A stretch of 15,784 bases of DNA from Mailhella sp. (GCA_020024815.1 JAHHTE010000031.1:1-15784); one strand, 5' to 3'. Counted from the stretch's first letter, positions 6,189-14,187 are shown. The notes: generated by a model not told the origin, from the sequence alone. Program-made: numbers and translations.

Positions 6189-6992
6189 TTAATCATCTAA
6201 ACTATAATGAACAGGAATAATTATTTTCATTCCTGCTGTTTTTCCAACAGAAAGACCAATAAGTTCTTTACCTAACCGTTTACAAGCATTATCAAGTACA
6301 ACTTTTCCAGAACTTTTGTTTAAACTTGTTGCAACTACTTTTCCATTATTATCAACTTGTACTAAAAGCTCACAAGTTCCCTCTGCCCCTGATCTTCTTG
6401 CTTGTCTTGGATAGCTTTTTCTTTTTTCAATTTCTTGTAAAAGCATAGCCAAGATTTGACTTTTTCGAGCATTATCGGGTTTAGTATTTCCAACAGCCTT
6501 TGGAGCTGCAACTTGACTTTGTGCTGTAACACCTTCAACTTCTTTTACTTGTTGAGGTGCTTTTTGTACCTTTGGTGGAGCTTTTTGTATTTTCTTTTTA
6601 ATTGGTTTTGGAGGGTCTTTTTTTATTACTTTTGGCTCTGGTTTGACCTTAGAAGGTTCCACTATTTTTTCCACTGGTTTAACTTCTTTTGGAATAGTAA
6701 AATCAGAATCTTCTGTTACAATTTTTTCAAAATTTTCTTTTTTGACTTTTTTTGTAACTGGTGGAGTATAGGTACGCATTACAAGTTGTATTTTACGTTG
6801 CCCCACTGGTAAAGAAATTGTTTTTTGTGGTGTAAAAAAAGACATAAACACAATGAAAAAAAGTATACTGCCCATACCACAAAAAGCAAAATTACGGCTT
6901 TTTCTGTCAACATGCTCACCATAAACACGCCAAAATAAAAAAGGATATTGAGGGTTATTGAGCTGTCTTTGACTGCTGAGTGCTGATGACAA
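6189..6992 (-). CDS. tonB: TonB energy-transducing protein
   Basis: A 267-residue inner-membrane-anchored periplasmic protein that carries proton-motive energy from ExbBD to the outer-membrane receptor. It has a cytoplasmic N-terminus, a single membrane span (about 35-53), a long Pro/Lys-rich linker (about 76-150, many KP, PK and PP pairs) and a C-terminal TonB domain (about 180-267). That domain holds the hallmark SYPRQARRSGAEG (193-205) and SSGKVVLDNA. The start is a TTG at 6992 lying inside exbD (38-bp overlap). It is preferred because AAGGAGG stands 6 nt upstream, one of the strongest ribosome sites in the window, and the first ATG would fall inside the membrane span. It is last in the operon, before the terminator at 6121-6154. 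The dedicated copy suggests it serves the receptor encoded upstream. Confidence 0.92.
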   Translation of the reverse strand: MSSALSSQRQLNNPQYPFLFWRVYGEHVDRKSRNFAFCGMGSILFFIVFMSFFTPQKTISLPVGQRKIQLVMRTYTPPVTKKVKKENFEKIVTEDSDFTIPKEVKPVEKIVEPSKVKPEPKVIKKDPPKPIKKKIQKAPPKVQKAPQQVKEVEGVTAQSQVAAPKAVGNTKPDNARKSQILAMLLQEIEKRKSYPRQARRSGAEGTCELLVQVDNNGKVVATSLNKSSGKVVLDNACKRLGKELIGLSVGKTAGMKIIIPVHYSLDD

Positions 6993-7344
6993 AGCGTCCC
7001 TCCTTTTTTACCTTTGCAACGTCAACAACTTTTACAAAAGCATCAAAAGGAGCTTTTTGATCAACATATAAATTAAGCAATGCTTCTGGTCTTTCATCAA
7101 GCACAGCTTCAATTTCTGTTACATCAATTTGTCTTCCCTCATAATGCATTGAACCATCAGCTTTAATAGAAATCACTTGTTCTTTATTAGTACTGCTTGT
7201 TGATGAGGTTTCAGCACTAGGTAATACTATGTCAAGAACAGGTCTACTAAAAGTTGTTGTCATAATGAAAAAGATGAGTAACATAAAAATAACGTCAATA
7301 AGTGGCGTTAAATCAACGTTTGGTTCTTCTTCTAACTCATGCAT
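6955..7344 (-). CDS. exbD: ExbD biopolymer transport protein
   Basis: A 129-residue partner of ExbB in the TonB proton-motive complex. After a short acidic N-terminus (MHELEEE) comes the signature NVDLTPLIDVIFMLLIFF, a single membrane span with the proton-relay aspartate at residue 17. A periplasmic domain of about 90 residues follows. The start at 7344 is chosen over an in-frame GTG at 7356 because GAGGA sits 5-7 nt before this ATG. The start overlaps the exbB stop by 8 bp, and the 3' end overlaps tonB by 38 bp, so exbB-exbD-tonB are probably translationally coupled. Confidence 0.93.
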   Translation of the reverse strand: MHELEEEPNVDLTPLIDVIFMLLIFFIMTTTFSRPVLDIVLPSAETSSTSSTNKEQVISIKADGSMHYEGRQIDVTEIEAVLDERPEALLNLYVDQKAPFDAFVKVVDVAKVKKEGRFVISTQQSKTAQ

Positions 7345-7960
7345 GATGTTCCTCACAAGAACATTTTTTGTTCTTCACTTTTTCTAAAGCACGATAACTA
7401 TGTTCAACAGCAACAATATGGAATCCTTTGAACCGTAGAATAAGAAAATAATATGCCATAAGAGAAGGAATAGAAACACAAAGTCCCATAATTGTTGTAA
7501 TTAAAGCTTCCCAAATTCCTGTGGCAAGCATTGCAGCATCAGGAGCAACATTTTGCCCAATGGTTTGAAAAACTGTAACCATACCAAAAATAGTACCAAG
7601 TAAGCCCAACATTGGACTCATAACAGAAATTAACCGTAAATAAGAAATTTCACGGGTAATTTGCTCAAAGTTTCTGTGAAATAAATACGCAACTTCTGCT
7701 CTAATATCCTCAGAGTGATTAGAGTGGGTTTGCACAATATCCCGAACAATACAAGCAAGTGGATTTTTTTGACATTTGCATAAAGCTTCATCACTAAATT
7801 CACGTTGTTCAATATCAGGATATGTCCGTCTAAAATCACGCCATACAATAAACAAAAAGAAAAAACTTTTTAATGCAAAATAAATAGCTGCACATGCTAC
7901 TAAAACAAGCACACAACCAGCTGGTCCAATAGCTTTATAGATGCCTGCAAAATCAAACAT
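7337..7960 (-). CDS. exbB: ExbB / TolQ-family proton channel subunit
   Basis: A 207-residue inner-membrane protein of the MotA/TolQ/ExbB family. There are three membrane spans (about 12-38, 112-135, 147-174) with a cytoplasmic segment between the first two. The conserved region MSPMLGLLGTIFGMV (114-128) and the Thr/Ile-rich third span ALITTIMGL are diagnostic of the channel-forming helices. Cys-rich stretches in the cytosolic loop (CKCQ, 61-64) and at the C-terminus (KKCSCEEHH) are unusual and might bind metal. The start codon is one base after the flavodoxin stop. Proximity to exbD and tonB argues for ExbB rather than TolQ. Confidence 0.92.
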   Translation of the reverse strand: MFDFAGIYKAIGPAGCVLVLVACAAIYFALKSFFFLFIVWRDFRRTYPDIEQREFSDEALCKCQKNPLACIVRDIVQTHSNHSEDIRAEVAYLFHRNFEQITREISYLRLISVMSPMLGLLGTIFGMVTVFQTIGQNVAPDAAMLATGIWEALITTIMGLCVSIPSLMAYYFLILRFKGFHIVAVEHSYRALEKVKNKKCSCEEHHA

Positions 7961-7961
7961 T

Positions 7962-8489
7962 TTAAACCTCTGTTTGAATATCTATAACTTTTGTAAGCAT
8001 AGAACGAATAAATTGTTTTACATTTTCAAGATCTTGTTCATTAGGGTGTTTTTTTGCTTCTTCAATACGAGCTTTGCGTTCTTCTGTCATAGGGTGACCA
8101 CCAGCATTTGGCATTTTAGCCATAGCTTGTAAAAGTTTTGGATCAACTTTTCCTTGACAAAGCCAAGAACCAAGCACGGTATTTCCTCTATCTTTCACAA
8201 GAGCTTCCCCATTAGCCATACTTTCTTTTGCATGGTCAGAATCTGGATAGGCACCTAATGTTCCAAAAAGAATAACTTTAGAATTTTGGAGTTTTTCAAG
8301 CCACTTACAAGTTTTTGTATCAGGTCTACCTCTATCTACCCAGTAGCCTACTGCAACAAGATCATAATCTTCAGTGTTTGGAGCATCTTCAATAGCAAAA
8401 ATATCTGCATTTGGCATAACTTCTGCAACAGCTTCTGCTACCATTTTAGTATTTCCTGTAAGAGTAGAATAAACAACCAATGATTTCAT
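7962..8489 (-). CDS. Flavodoxin-family protein of the heme operon
   Basis: A 175-residue cytosolic FMN-binding fold. The phosphate-binding loop STLTGNT (8-14) matches the flavodoxin consensus, and the later segments VAVGYWVDRG and ILFGTLGAYPDS fit the 50s and 90s flavin loops. The region after residue 110 (SWLCQGK to the end) is longer than in short-chain electron-carrier flavodoxins. Flavodoxins are the usual reductants of radical SAM clusters, and one (HmuF) accompanies the HutW-like heme enzyme of Fusobacterium nucleatum. Here it may feed electrons to HutW or reduce the linear tetrapyrrole product; both roles are inferred from location. AAGGAAG precedes the ATG. It is separated from hutX by a 67-bp gap containing a stem-loop, and is one base from exbB. 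Confidence 0.85.
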   Translation of the reverse strand: MKSLVVYSTLTGNTKMVAEAVAEVMPNADIFAIEDAPNTEDYDLVAVGYWVDRGRPDTKTCKWLEKLQNSKVILFGTLGAYPDSDHAKESMANGEALVKDRGNTVLGSWLCQGKVDPKLLQAMAKMPNAGGHPMTEERKARIEEAKKHPNEQDLENVKQFIRSMLTKVIDIQTEV

Positions 8490-8517
8490 ATTTCTTCCTT
8501 TATTATCAGTATAATAT

Positions 8518-8536
8518 GGAGGAATATAATTCCTCC
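8518..8536. repeat. Intercistronic stem-loop, hutX / flavodoxin
   Basis: An 8-bp perfect stem, GGAGGAAT / ATTCCTCC, with a 3-nt loop. A T-rich run (8537-8549) follows on the plus strand, which has no gene here. In the operon's own direction no U-tract follows, so it should not stop the transcript. A role in mRNA processing or stability, or terminating an antisense transcript, is possible. Confidence 0.5.
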
Positions 8537-8556
8537 TTTTTCTTTTTTTAGATAAT

Positions 8557-9057
8557 TTATTTTAATTCTTCTTTAATTTTGAAAAATGCATCACGAGCAG
8601 AAGGAATTAATACTTTCTTTTCGCGTCCTACATAAATAGCAAAAGCAACGCTACCATCTTCTGCAAAAAATTGTATAGAATGGCTTTCTAAGCCCATAAA
8701 AGGAATTGATAAAAAAGCAATATGAGCAATAGAGTCTGCTTTAATATGCCCACCTAAAGGATTTTCACCCATAAGATTATAATAGCCATGCCCTTCTTTT
8801 CCTTGAGGAATAGTACATTTTATTTCAATAACATGGCCTGCGTGTTGCACAATAAAAGTTGCTTTTTCCCAAGTAGTGAGATTATCCCATACTTTAGAAA
8901 AATTGCTTCCACTTGTTACGCTACACATTTCATAAGGCAAGACTTCAGCAATTTCTTTTTCTGAAACACCAAATTGTGCTGCTAAAGAAGAAAGCATAAT
9001 AGGCTTTTTTTCTTCCAATACTTTTTGTACTTTTTGTGATAATTCTTGATTTGACAT
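8557..9057 (-). CDS. hutX: Cytosolic heme carrier HutX/ChuX family
   Basis: A 166-residue soluble protein of the HutX/ChuX heme-utilisation family, which binds heme in the cytosol and passes it to degrading enzymes. The N-terminal helical segment (about 1-45, LSSLAAQFGVSEKEIAEVLP) reads like a small helix-turn-helix-like lobe. The family body follows, with the characteristic stretch GYYNLMGENPLGGHIKAD (about 110-127) and IAHIAFLSIPFMGLESHSIQFF. Several histidines in this body could ligate heme, but I cannot assign the axial ligand. Full length. It lies 79 bp downstream of the ECF ATPase gene with a dyad in the gap. It supports heme, rather than a siderophore or vitamin, as the cargo of the operon. 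Confidence 0.9.
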   Translation of the reverse strand: MSNQELSQKVQKVLEEKKPIMLSSLAAQFGVSEKEIAEVLPYEMCSVTSGSNFSKVWDNLTTWEKATFIVQHAGHVIEIKCTIPQGKEGHGYYNLMGENPLGGHIKADSIAHIAFLSIPFMGLESHSIQFFAEDGSVAFAIYVGREKKVLIPSARDAFFKIKEELK

Positions 9058-9106
9058 ACTTTTCTCTTTTTTCCTAATTTATAAAAATTATCCACAATAA
9101 TATTAT

Positions 9107-9125
9107 GGAATTATTTAATTATTCC
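9107..9125. repeat. Imperfect dyad in the ecfA-hutX gap
   Basis: GGAATTATT-T-AATTATTCC: the arms are complementary at 8 of 9 positions. The GGAAT/ATTCC ends are shared with the stems at 8518-8536 and 11911-11938. It is weak as RNA structure because the core is AT-only. It could be an operator, a processing signal or chance in AT-rich DNA. Confidence 0.3.
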
Positions 9126-9136
9126 CTTTGAACAAA

Positions 9137-10582
9137 TTAATTTGTAACTAAAGGTAACCGCAATGCCCTAGTACAAGAACGTTTCATAAGTTCAAGGTCA
9201 TGGGTAATAACCAAAACAGCTGCACCACGCTCTGCAAGTATTTGTAATGCATAAGCAATACGTTTCATATTTCCACCATCAAGACCACTTGTAGGTTCAT
9301 CTAAAATTAATACATGTGGTTTTTTAGCAAAAGCACAAGCAATAACTAAACGTTGCTTTTCCCCACCTGATAAAGATTGCGGATGACGCATTCTAAGTTG
9401 TTCTAAACCAAAAAGATTTAATAACTCCGTTATTTCCTGTTTTCTTTGTTGTTTTAGAATATCTTTTGCACGAGATTTTTCTTCTTTATTAGCAGCAAGA
9501 GAAAGACAAACATCTATTTCTTGTTCAACAGTTTTCATGTGTAATTGGTGGTCAGCATTTTGCAACACAATACCAACAGATTTTAATAACTCTTTAGCGT
9601 TACATTCTTTATTTTCAATAAAAAATTTACCTTCATTAGCTTTATTCAATCCTGTCATAAGTCTTGCAAGAGTAGTTTTCCCAGTTCCATTATCCCCTAT
9701 AAGAGCCGTAACCCCTTTTTGCAATTTTACTGTTGCATGAGAAAAAATAGGCTTTTGTCCTTTATACGCAAAGGTTAAATCTTCAATACAAAATTCTGTA
9801 TCCTCTCTTTTTATTACAGAACAATCTGGCAAGCTTTGTCGAACATCTTCCACATCACTATCACGAAGATTACATTCTTGACGTATTTTCTCATCATCTA
9901 AAAGTGAAAAATCACCTCTTGCAAAAATTTCCCCATTTTTCATAATTACAACATGATCTGCAATTCCCTTTAACCAATATAATCTATGGTCAACAACTAA
10001 AATTGCTAAACCTTGTTGTTTTAATTCAAGTAAACGTTGAGCCAAATCTAGTGTAGATTCAGGGTCAAGGTTTGCTGTTGGTTCATCTAAAACCAATATT
10101 TTTGGTTCTTGACTCATAATAGAAGCAAGACCAACTTTTTGCTTTTGTCCTTCTGATAATTCATGAATAGATTGACCCAAAATATGAGAAATACCAAAAT
10201 TTTTTGCAGCTGTTTCTATTTTTGTTCTTGTCATTTCAGCTGGCAAGCCTCGCCATTCATGCACAAAAGCCAATTCATCTTCCACGCCTAGAGCAAAAAA
10301 TTGTTGTTCTGGGTCTTGGAATAATGTACCTACAATAGTAGACATATCTTTTAAAGGAAGCTCTAATGTATTTTTATTTTCTATAAAAACAGCTCCTTCT
10401 AATTTTCCTTTAAACCAACTTGGACATAAGCCATTAGCTAAACGCATAAGGGTACTTTTTCCACATCCGCTTTGTCCTGATACAAGAACTATTTCCCCTG
10501 CTTTAACGTGTAAATCTATATTTTGTACTGCTGGTTTTTCAGAAAATGGATAAGTATAAGTAACATTTTCAAAACGTATCAT
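9137..10582 (-). CDS. ECF transporter double ATPase (EcfA-EcfA' fusion)
   Basis: A 481-residue protein with two complete ABC ATPase halves in tandem, like a fused EcfA/EcfA' (CbiO-type) pair. First half: Walker A GQSGCGKST (36-44), Q-loop LFQDPEQQ, signature LSEGQKQK (142-149), Walker B ILVLDEPTANLD, switch His199. Second half: Walker A GDNGTGKTT (296-304), signature LSGGEKQR (404-411), Walker B VLILDEPTSGLD, switch His461. Both sites look catalytically intact. It energises uptake through the EcfT scaffold and S component encoded directly upstream. The gap from the ecfT stop is 9 bp with GAGG before the ATG. Having its own ATPase and T unit makes this a dedicated (group I) ECF module rather than a shared one. 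Confidence 0.93.
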   Translation of the reverse strand: MIRFENVTYTYPFSEKPAVQNIDLHVKAGEIVLVSGQSGCGKSTLMRLANGLCPSWFKGKLEGAVFIENKNTLELPLKDMSTIVGTLFQDPEQQFFALGVEDELAFVHEWRGLPAEMTRTKIETAAKNFGISHILGQSIHELSEGQKQKVGLASIMSQEPKILVLDEPTANLDPESTLDLAQRLLELKQQGLAILVVDHRLYWLKGIADHVVIMKNGEIFARGDFSLLDDEKIRQECNLRDSDVEDVRQSLPDCSVIKREDTEFCIEDLTFAYKGQKPIFSHATVKLQKGVTALIGDNGTGKTTLARLMTGLNKANEGKFFIENKECNAKELLKSVGIVLQNADHQLHMKTVEQEIDVCLSLAANKEEKSRAKDILKQQRKQEITELLNLFGLEQLRMRHPQSLSGGEKQRLVIACAFAKKPHVLILDEPTSGLDGGNMKRIAYALQILAERGAAVLVITHDLELMKRSCTRALRLPLVTN

Positions 10583-10591
10583 AATAACCTC

Positions 10592-11368
10592 TTAATGCAT
10601 TCCACCTGCTGGAATTGTTCCCCACATAAAGTGGTATGTAAGAGCTATTGCACTTACAAATACAGCAAGAACTATAAGAATAGTATCTCTTTTCGTCCAA
10701 GCAGTTTCTCTAAAAGGTACAAAACGACTATTTGCATCTAGACCTTTAAGCTCTGCTGCCATTCCAAGTTCTTCAGAAGTACGCAAAGAACGGAATAAAA
10801 GAGGAGTAAACATAAGACGAAGCATCATAAGAGGATGACGAAACATTTCACCAAAACTTAAATTATATCCTCGTATTTTAAGAGTTTCAGAAACTTGTTT
10901 TATATCATTCATAAATGTAGGAATAAAACGAATCATAACCGCACCCGGTATATATATGCAAAAAGGTAAGCGTAAACTTTTTAATGCAGTTAAAAGTGCT
11001 TGTATTCTACAAGTAAGAGCAAGAGGTAACACAACATTTAACATAACAATTCCCCGTAAAAATGGCACTAAAACACCACTTATAGAAAATGGCATACTAG
11101 GCATTAGAAGGGAAAAGCCATAAGTAAAAAGACCAGCAATAACAATCATTATTGCCATAAAAGCATAGGCAATAAAAACAGCTTTATATCGACGAATAGA
11201 AAGAGCATATAAAAAAGACGCAACAAATAAGATTACTTGTCCTTCAATGGAAGAAATAATAATTGTCACAATAGAAGCTAAAAAGCTTACAGCCATTCTT
11301 GCTCTAACATCAATTTCTGGTATATCATTTATCGTATCTAAAGTTTTAGTATCGTATAATGCCTGCAT
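10592..11368 (-). CDS. ECF transporter transmembrane scaffold EcfT (CbiQ family)
   Basis: A 258-residue integral membrane protein of the EcfT/CbiQ family. It has several hydrophobic spans in the N-terminal part (about 25-125) and one near the C-terminus (about 230-252). Between them are the two cytosolic coupling motifs that touch the ATPases: KIRGYN, the usual x-R-G form, and a second one, AELKGLD, with Lys where Arg is typical. The conservative R-to-K change in the second motif is worth noting but need not impair function. The ATG overlaps the S-component gene by 23 bp, with AAGGA 9 nt upstream, so the two membrane subunits are translationally coupled. Confidence 0.9.
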   Translation of the reverse strand: MQALYDTKTLDTINDIPEIDVRARMAVSFLASIVTIIISSIEGQVILFVASFLYALSIRRYKAVFIAYAFMAIMIVIAGLFTYGFSLLMPSMPFSISGVLVPFLRGIVMLNVVLPLALTCRIQALLTALKSLRLPFCIYIPGAVMIRFIPTFMNDIKQVSETLKIRGYNLSFGEMFRHPLMMLRLMFTPLLFRSLRTSEELGMAAELKGLDANSRFVPFRETAWTKRDTILIVLAVFVSAIALTYHFMWGTIPAGGMH

Positions 11369-11888
11369 GACGAAGTTCCTTTACAGCTTTAACACCAGTA
11401 AAAAGTCCACAAACTGAGCCAATATAGCCAATAACAACAATAGGAATAACCATTAAAACCATAGCAGGATTTTCACGCATAAATATCCATGATAAACCTA
11501 AAGACAGTGCTTTTGACACAAGATCAAAAACAGCAGCCCCTAAAATTTTATTCCAAACACTTTCGCTTTCACGTTTTGGATACATAGCTAATTCAGCAAC
11601 CAAAGCAGCAACTAATAAAGGAGGTAATAAGGTAACACTAGCACCAAGCAAAAGCATACTTACTATTATATTAATGATAGTGAATAAAAATAATGTACCT
11701 ATTTTATTCACTCTACAAAGCATTACGACTAAAAGCATAGTAAAAATAAGATTTTTTCCCATTAAACTAATGGGATTCATTCCTCCTCCAGCAAGAGCTA
11801 CTAAAAGAGTTGTAACTTTTGAAGCAGCTGCAAACACCCCTATCACAACTAAATCTTGTGCTGAAAAATGGTCAAAAGATAAAGTCAT
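11346..11888 (-). CDS. ECF transporter substrate-binding S component, MptD / Trep_Strep family
   Basis: A 180-residue, strongly hydrophobic protein with about five to six membrane spans and a basic C-terminal end (GVKAVKELRHAGIIRY), as in the MptD/Trep_Strep (TIGR02185-like) group of ECF S components, whose substrates are mostly unassigned. The start at 11888 is preferred over an in-frame TTG at 11915: AGGAG lies 5 nt before the ATG and the TTG falls inside a stem-loop. In a heme operon, without any periplasmic heme-binding protein or HmuU permease, this is the best candidate for the inner-membrane heme (or heme-product) binding unit. An ECF-type system has been implicated in heme uptake in Lactobacillus sakei; extension to this protein is inference. 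Confidence 0.8.
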   Translation of the reverse strand: MTLSFDHFSAQDLVVIGVFAAASKVTTLLVALAGGGMNPISLMGKNLIFTMLLVVMLCRVNKIGTLFLFTIINIIVSMLLLGASVTLLPPLLVAALVAELAMYPKRESESVWNKILGAAVFDLVSKALSLGLSWIFMRENPAMVLMVIPIVVIGYIGSVCGLFTGVKAVKELRHAGIIRY

Positions 11889-11910
11889 ATATTCTCCTAT
11901 TTCCTCTTTA

Positions 11911-11938
11911 AACAAGAGAGGAAAATTCCTCCCTTGTT
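11911..11938. repeat. Intercistronic stem-loop, receptor / ECF S component
   Basis: AACAAGAGAGGAA (11911-11923) pairs with TTCCTCCCTTGTT (11926-11938) with one mismatch, around a tiny loop. ATTTTTTG follows on the plus strand. In the operon direction it sits 10 bp after the receptor stop and before the S-component ribosome site, without a U-tract. It could set the sharp expression step often needed between an abundant receptor and a low-copy transporter. Confidence 0.55.
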
Positions 11939-11948
11939 ATTTTTTGTA

Positions 11949-14150
11949 TTAGAAATTCATATTCAACTTAAGGTTAAAATGAACTCCTGGCTCTAACATT
12001 GCATCAGTATATTTATATTCTTTATCAAATATATTTAATACTTCTGCAGTTACATTGTATTTTTTATCTTTACCAAAATCTACACCCATAGCAAAGTTTG
12101 CAGTCGTAAATCCACCAATAACGTTATCATTTTCATGAGAAGCAGTTTCACTTTCAGTTGCAGATTGGCTTCTTCCATAAAGGTCAGCAGTTATACCAAG
12201 ATTTTCATTAATTGCTTTTTCCATACGAAGACCATAACGACCTACTAAATTAGGATTATCAGTCTTATAGGTTGTAAAACCTTTACCATCATCAAACTCG
12301 CGTCTCATCCAAGTTATTGTAGTATAAGGTGTGAATTTCGCAAAACTAGTATTAATATCATGGCTTAATGCTAATTCAGAGCCAAAAGTTGTTGCTTTTG
12401 AAACATTTTGGAAATGAAATTCATTAGGTTTCATTTCAAATCTAGCAATATAATTATCAGAAATTGCATAAAAGAATGCAAGATCAAAATTTGTTACACC
12501 ATTATTCCATCTTGCACCAACTTCAAAGTTATTTGAAGTTTCTGGATCAAGAAGTGGGTTACCAATAATAGTACCTCCACCCATTGCTGAACCAATATAT
12601 TTTTCAGTCAAGTTTGGAACACGGAAACCTTGAGCCCAAGTAGCACGAAGTGCTAAATTCTCAATACCAGTCCACACTAAGCCAACGTTAAACACTGGAC
12701 GTGAATTAGAATCAGAACCAAGCATTGCTCCACCAGAACGCTTACCATCATAAATAACTGGAGGTCTTCCTGGTACAGGAGTAGTAAGTGTTCCATATTT
12801 ATATTCATCGCCTCGTGTAAGTTCTGTTTTTACATGAGTCCAACGAACACCATAACTTAATGTAAAGTCATAAGGTAAATATGTTTCCATAGAAGCAAAA
12901 AGTGATTGGCTCAATTGTGTACCATCATAATACTTAAAGGTATGAGTATTCATAGCCATTTGTGTAGGCATAGGACCCATATTAAATGGTAACTTTTGGT
13001 TTAGACCAGAATCACCAAAAGATTCTAACTCATCATAAGCAATATCATAACCTGTGATAAGATAATGATTTTCACCTAATTGCCAATCTGCTTGTATAGA
13101 AGCACCCTTTGTGATTATTGTATTATCGGCTGTATTATCAATAATCATATGCCCATCTTTAGTAAGGGTAATAGGCATTCCGTTAAATTCAAATTTATCA
13201 CCTTTATGGTAGTAATTACCAATAAAGTTACGCATTTGTTTTTGTGAATCTTGATAATATGCATCTACACGAACACGAGGTAAATAATCTGTTAAATCTT
13301 TTAATTCCACAAAAGCAGAATATTTTTGACGTGTCCAATCAGGTACATTTACAAAGAAATCCGCATTAGGATCTAATGCTTGTTCTAAAGAGGTACTATT
13401 AAAAGCCCCATTAAAATAATCTATTGCACCACCAATAACAAGATGTTCATTAATTTCTTTACTTAAGAAACCACTAAAATCTTTTTGACGGAAACCTGTA
13501 TTATCAAATGTTCCAATAGGAGTATGAATATTATCATGATCAGCATAGGAGCCTGATAAACGATATTCCCAACCATTTTTTGCCCCTGCAACAGATAAAC
13601 CTTCTGTAAAACCTTCAGAAGCTCCGCTATATTCTACATAAGCATTTCCTTCTAAAGCTTTTTTGCCACCTTTTTTGGTAATAATATTGATCACACCACC
13701 AATAGCATCAGAACCATATAAAACAGAAGCAGGTCCTTTAATTACTTCAATACGCTCAATGCGTGCTGGGTCAATCAAAATAGGTGCACCTGACATGGAT
13801 TTATGCTCAGAAATTTTTTGTCCATCAATCAAAACTAATGTACGAAAAGCATTCTCCCCACGAATGGAAATACGTTTTAATCCTTGTGAACCATCACTTT
13901 GAACTTGAACTCCTGGCACATCTTGTAATAATTCCCCAACACTTCTTGCAGTAGAATGTTTTACATCTTCAGAAGTCATTACAGTAACGCTCATAGGAAC
14001 ATCTTGTAATTCTTTTTCAATACGAGTTGCTGTAACATAAACATTGCCAGATTTTACAGTTTCTTCTGCACTTACCATTGGAGCAGAAACAAACATACCA
14101 CTCATAAGCAAAAGAGCAAATTTTATTGCGGTTTTACTTAACCTTTTCAT
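11949..14150 (-). CDS. TonB-dependent outer-membrane receptor, probably for heme
   Basis: A 733-residue outer-membrane beta-barrel. There is a signal peptide (about 1-28, cleavage after VSA) and a TonB-box-like VYVTATR (38-44). The plug domain (about 45-160) contains LLQDVPGVQV, ISIRG, LVLIDGQ and the closing RIEVIKGPASVLYGSDAIGG. A 22-strand-type barrel ends in LNMNF with the terminal Phe needed for assembly. FRVPNL (about 509-514) and GNPLLDPE (about 529-536) correspond to the FRAP and NPNL boxes of heme and siderophore receptors, but no histidine lies between them, unlike classical heme receptors. Heme is therefore inferred from the operon. The start at 14150 has AAAGG 6 nt upstream; the in-frame TTG at 14156 directly abuts that site and is rejected. 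It lies 92 bp after hutW. Confidence 0.9.
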   Translation of the reverse strand: MKRLSKTAIKFALLLMSGMFVSAPMVSAEETVKSGNVYVTATRIEKELQDVPMSVTVMTSEDVKHSTARSVGELLQDVPGVQVQSDGSQGLKRISIRGENAFRTLVLIDGQKISEHKSMSGAPILIDPARIERIEVIKGPASVLYGSDAIGGVINIITKKGGKKALEGNAYVEYSGASEGFTEGLSVAGAKNGWEYRLSGSYADHDNIHTPIGTFDNTGFRQKDFSGFLSKEINEHLVIGGAIDYFNGAFNSTSLEQALDPNADFFVNVPDWTRQKYSAFVELKDLTDYLPRVRVDAYYQDSQKQMRNFIGNYYHKGDKFEFNGMPITLTKDGHMIIDNTADNTIITKGASIQADWQLGENHYLITGYDIAYDELESFGDSGLNQKLPFNMGPMPTQMAMNTHTFKYYDGTQLSQSLFASMETYLPYDFTLSYGVRWTHVKTELTRGDEYKYGTLTTPVPGRPPVIYDGKRSGGAMLGSDSNSRPVFNVGLVWTGIENLALRATWAQGFRVPNLTEKYIGSAMGGGTIIGNPLLDPETSNNFEVGARWNNGVTNFDLAFFYAISDNYIARFEMKPNEFHFQNVSKATTFGSELALSHDINTSFAKFTPYTTITWMRREFDDGKGFTTYKTDNPNLVGRYGLRMEKAINENLGITADLYGRSQSATESETASHENDNVIGGFTTANFAMGVDFGKDKKYNVTAEVLNIFDKEYKYTDAMLEPGVHFNLKLNMNF

Positions 14151-14187
14151 AACCAACCTTTTATTATTTTTAGTATTTACCTATTTA

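Noticed and set aside
6456..6812. 118-codon plus-strand frame
   Set aside because: It is the antisense shadow of the Pro/Lys-rich linker of tonB, giving an implausible Phe/Trp-rich product.
8518..8549. Terminator between hutX and the flavodoxin gene
   Set aside because: The T-run is on the plus strand; in the operon's direction the stem is followed by mixed sequence, so it should not end the operon transcript.
9137..10582. Cobalt or nickel (CbiMNQO/NikMNQO) transporter
   Set aside because: The S component is not a CbiM/NikM-type protein with a metal-binding N-terminus, and no CbiN is present; heme neighbours argue otherwise.
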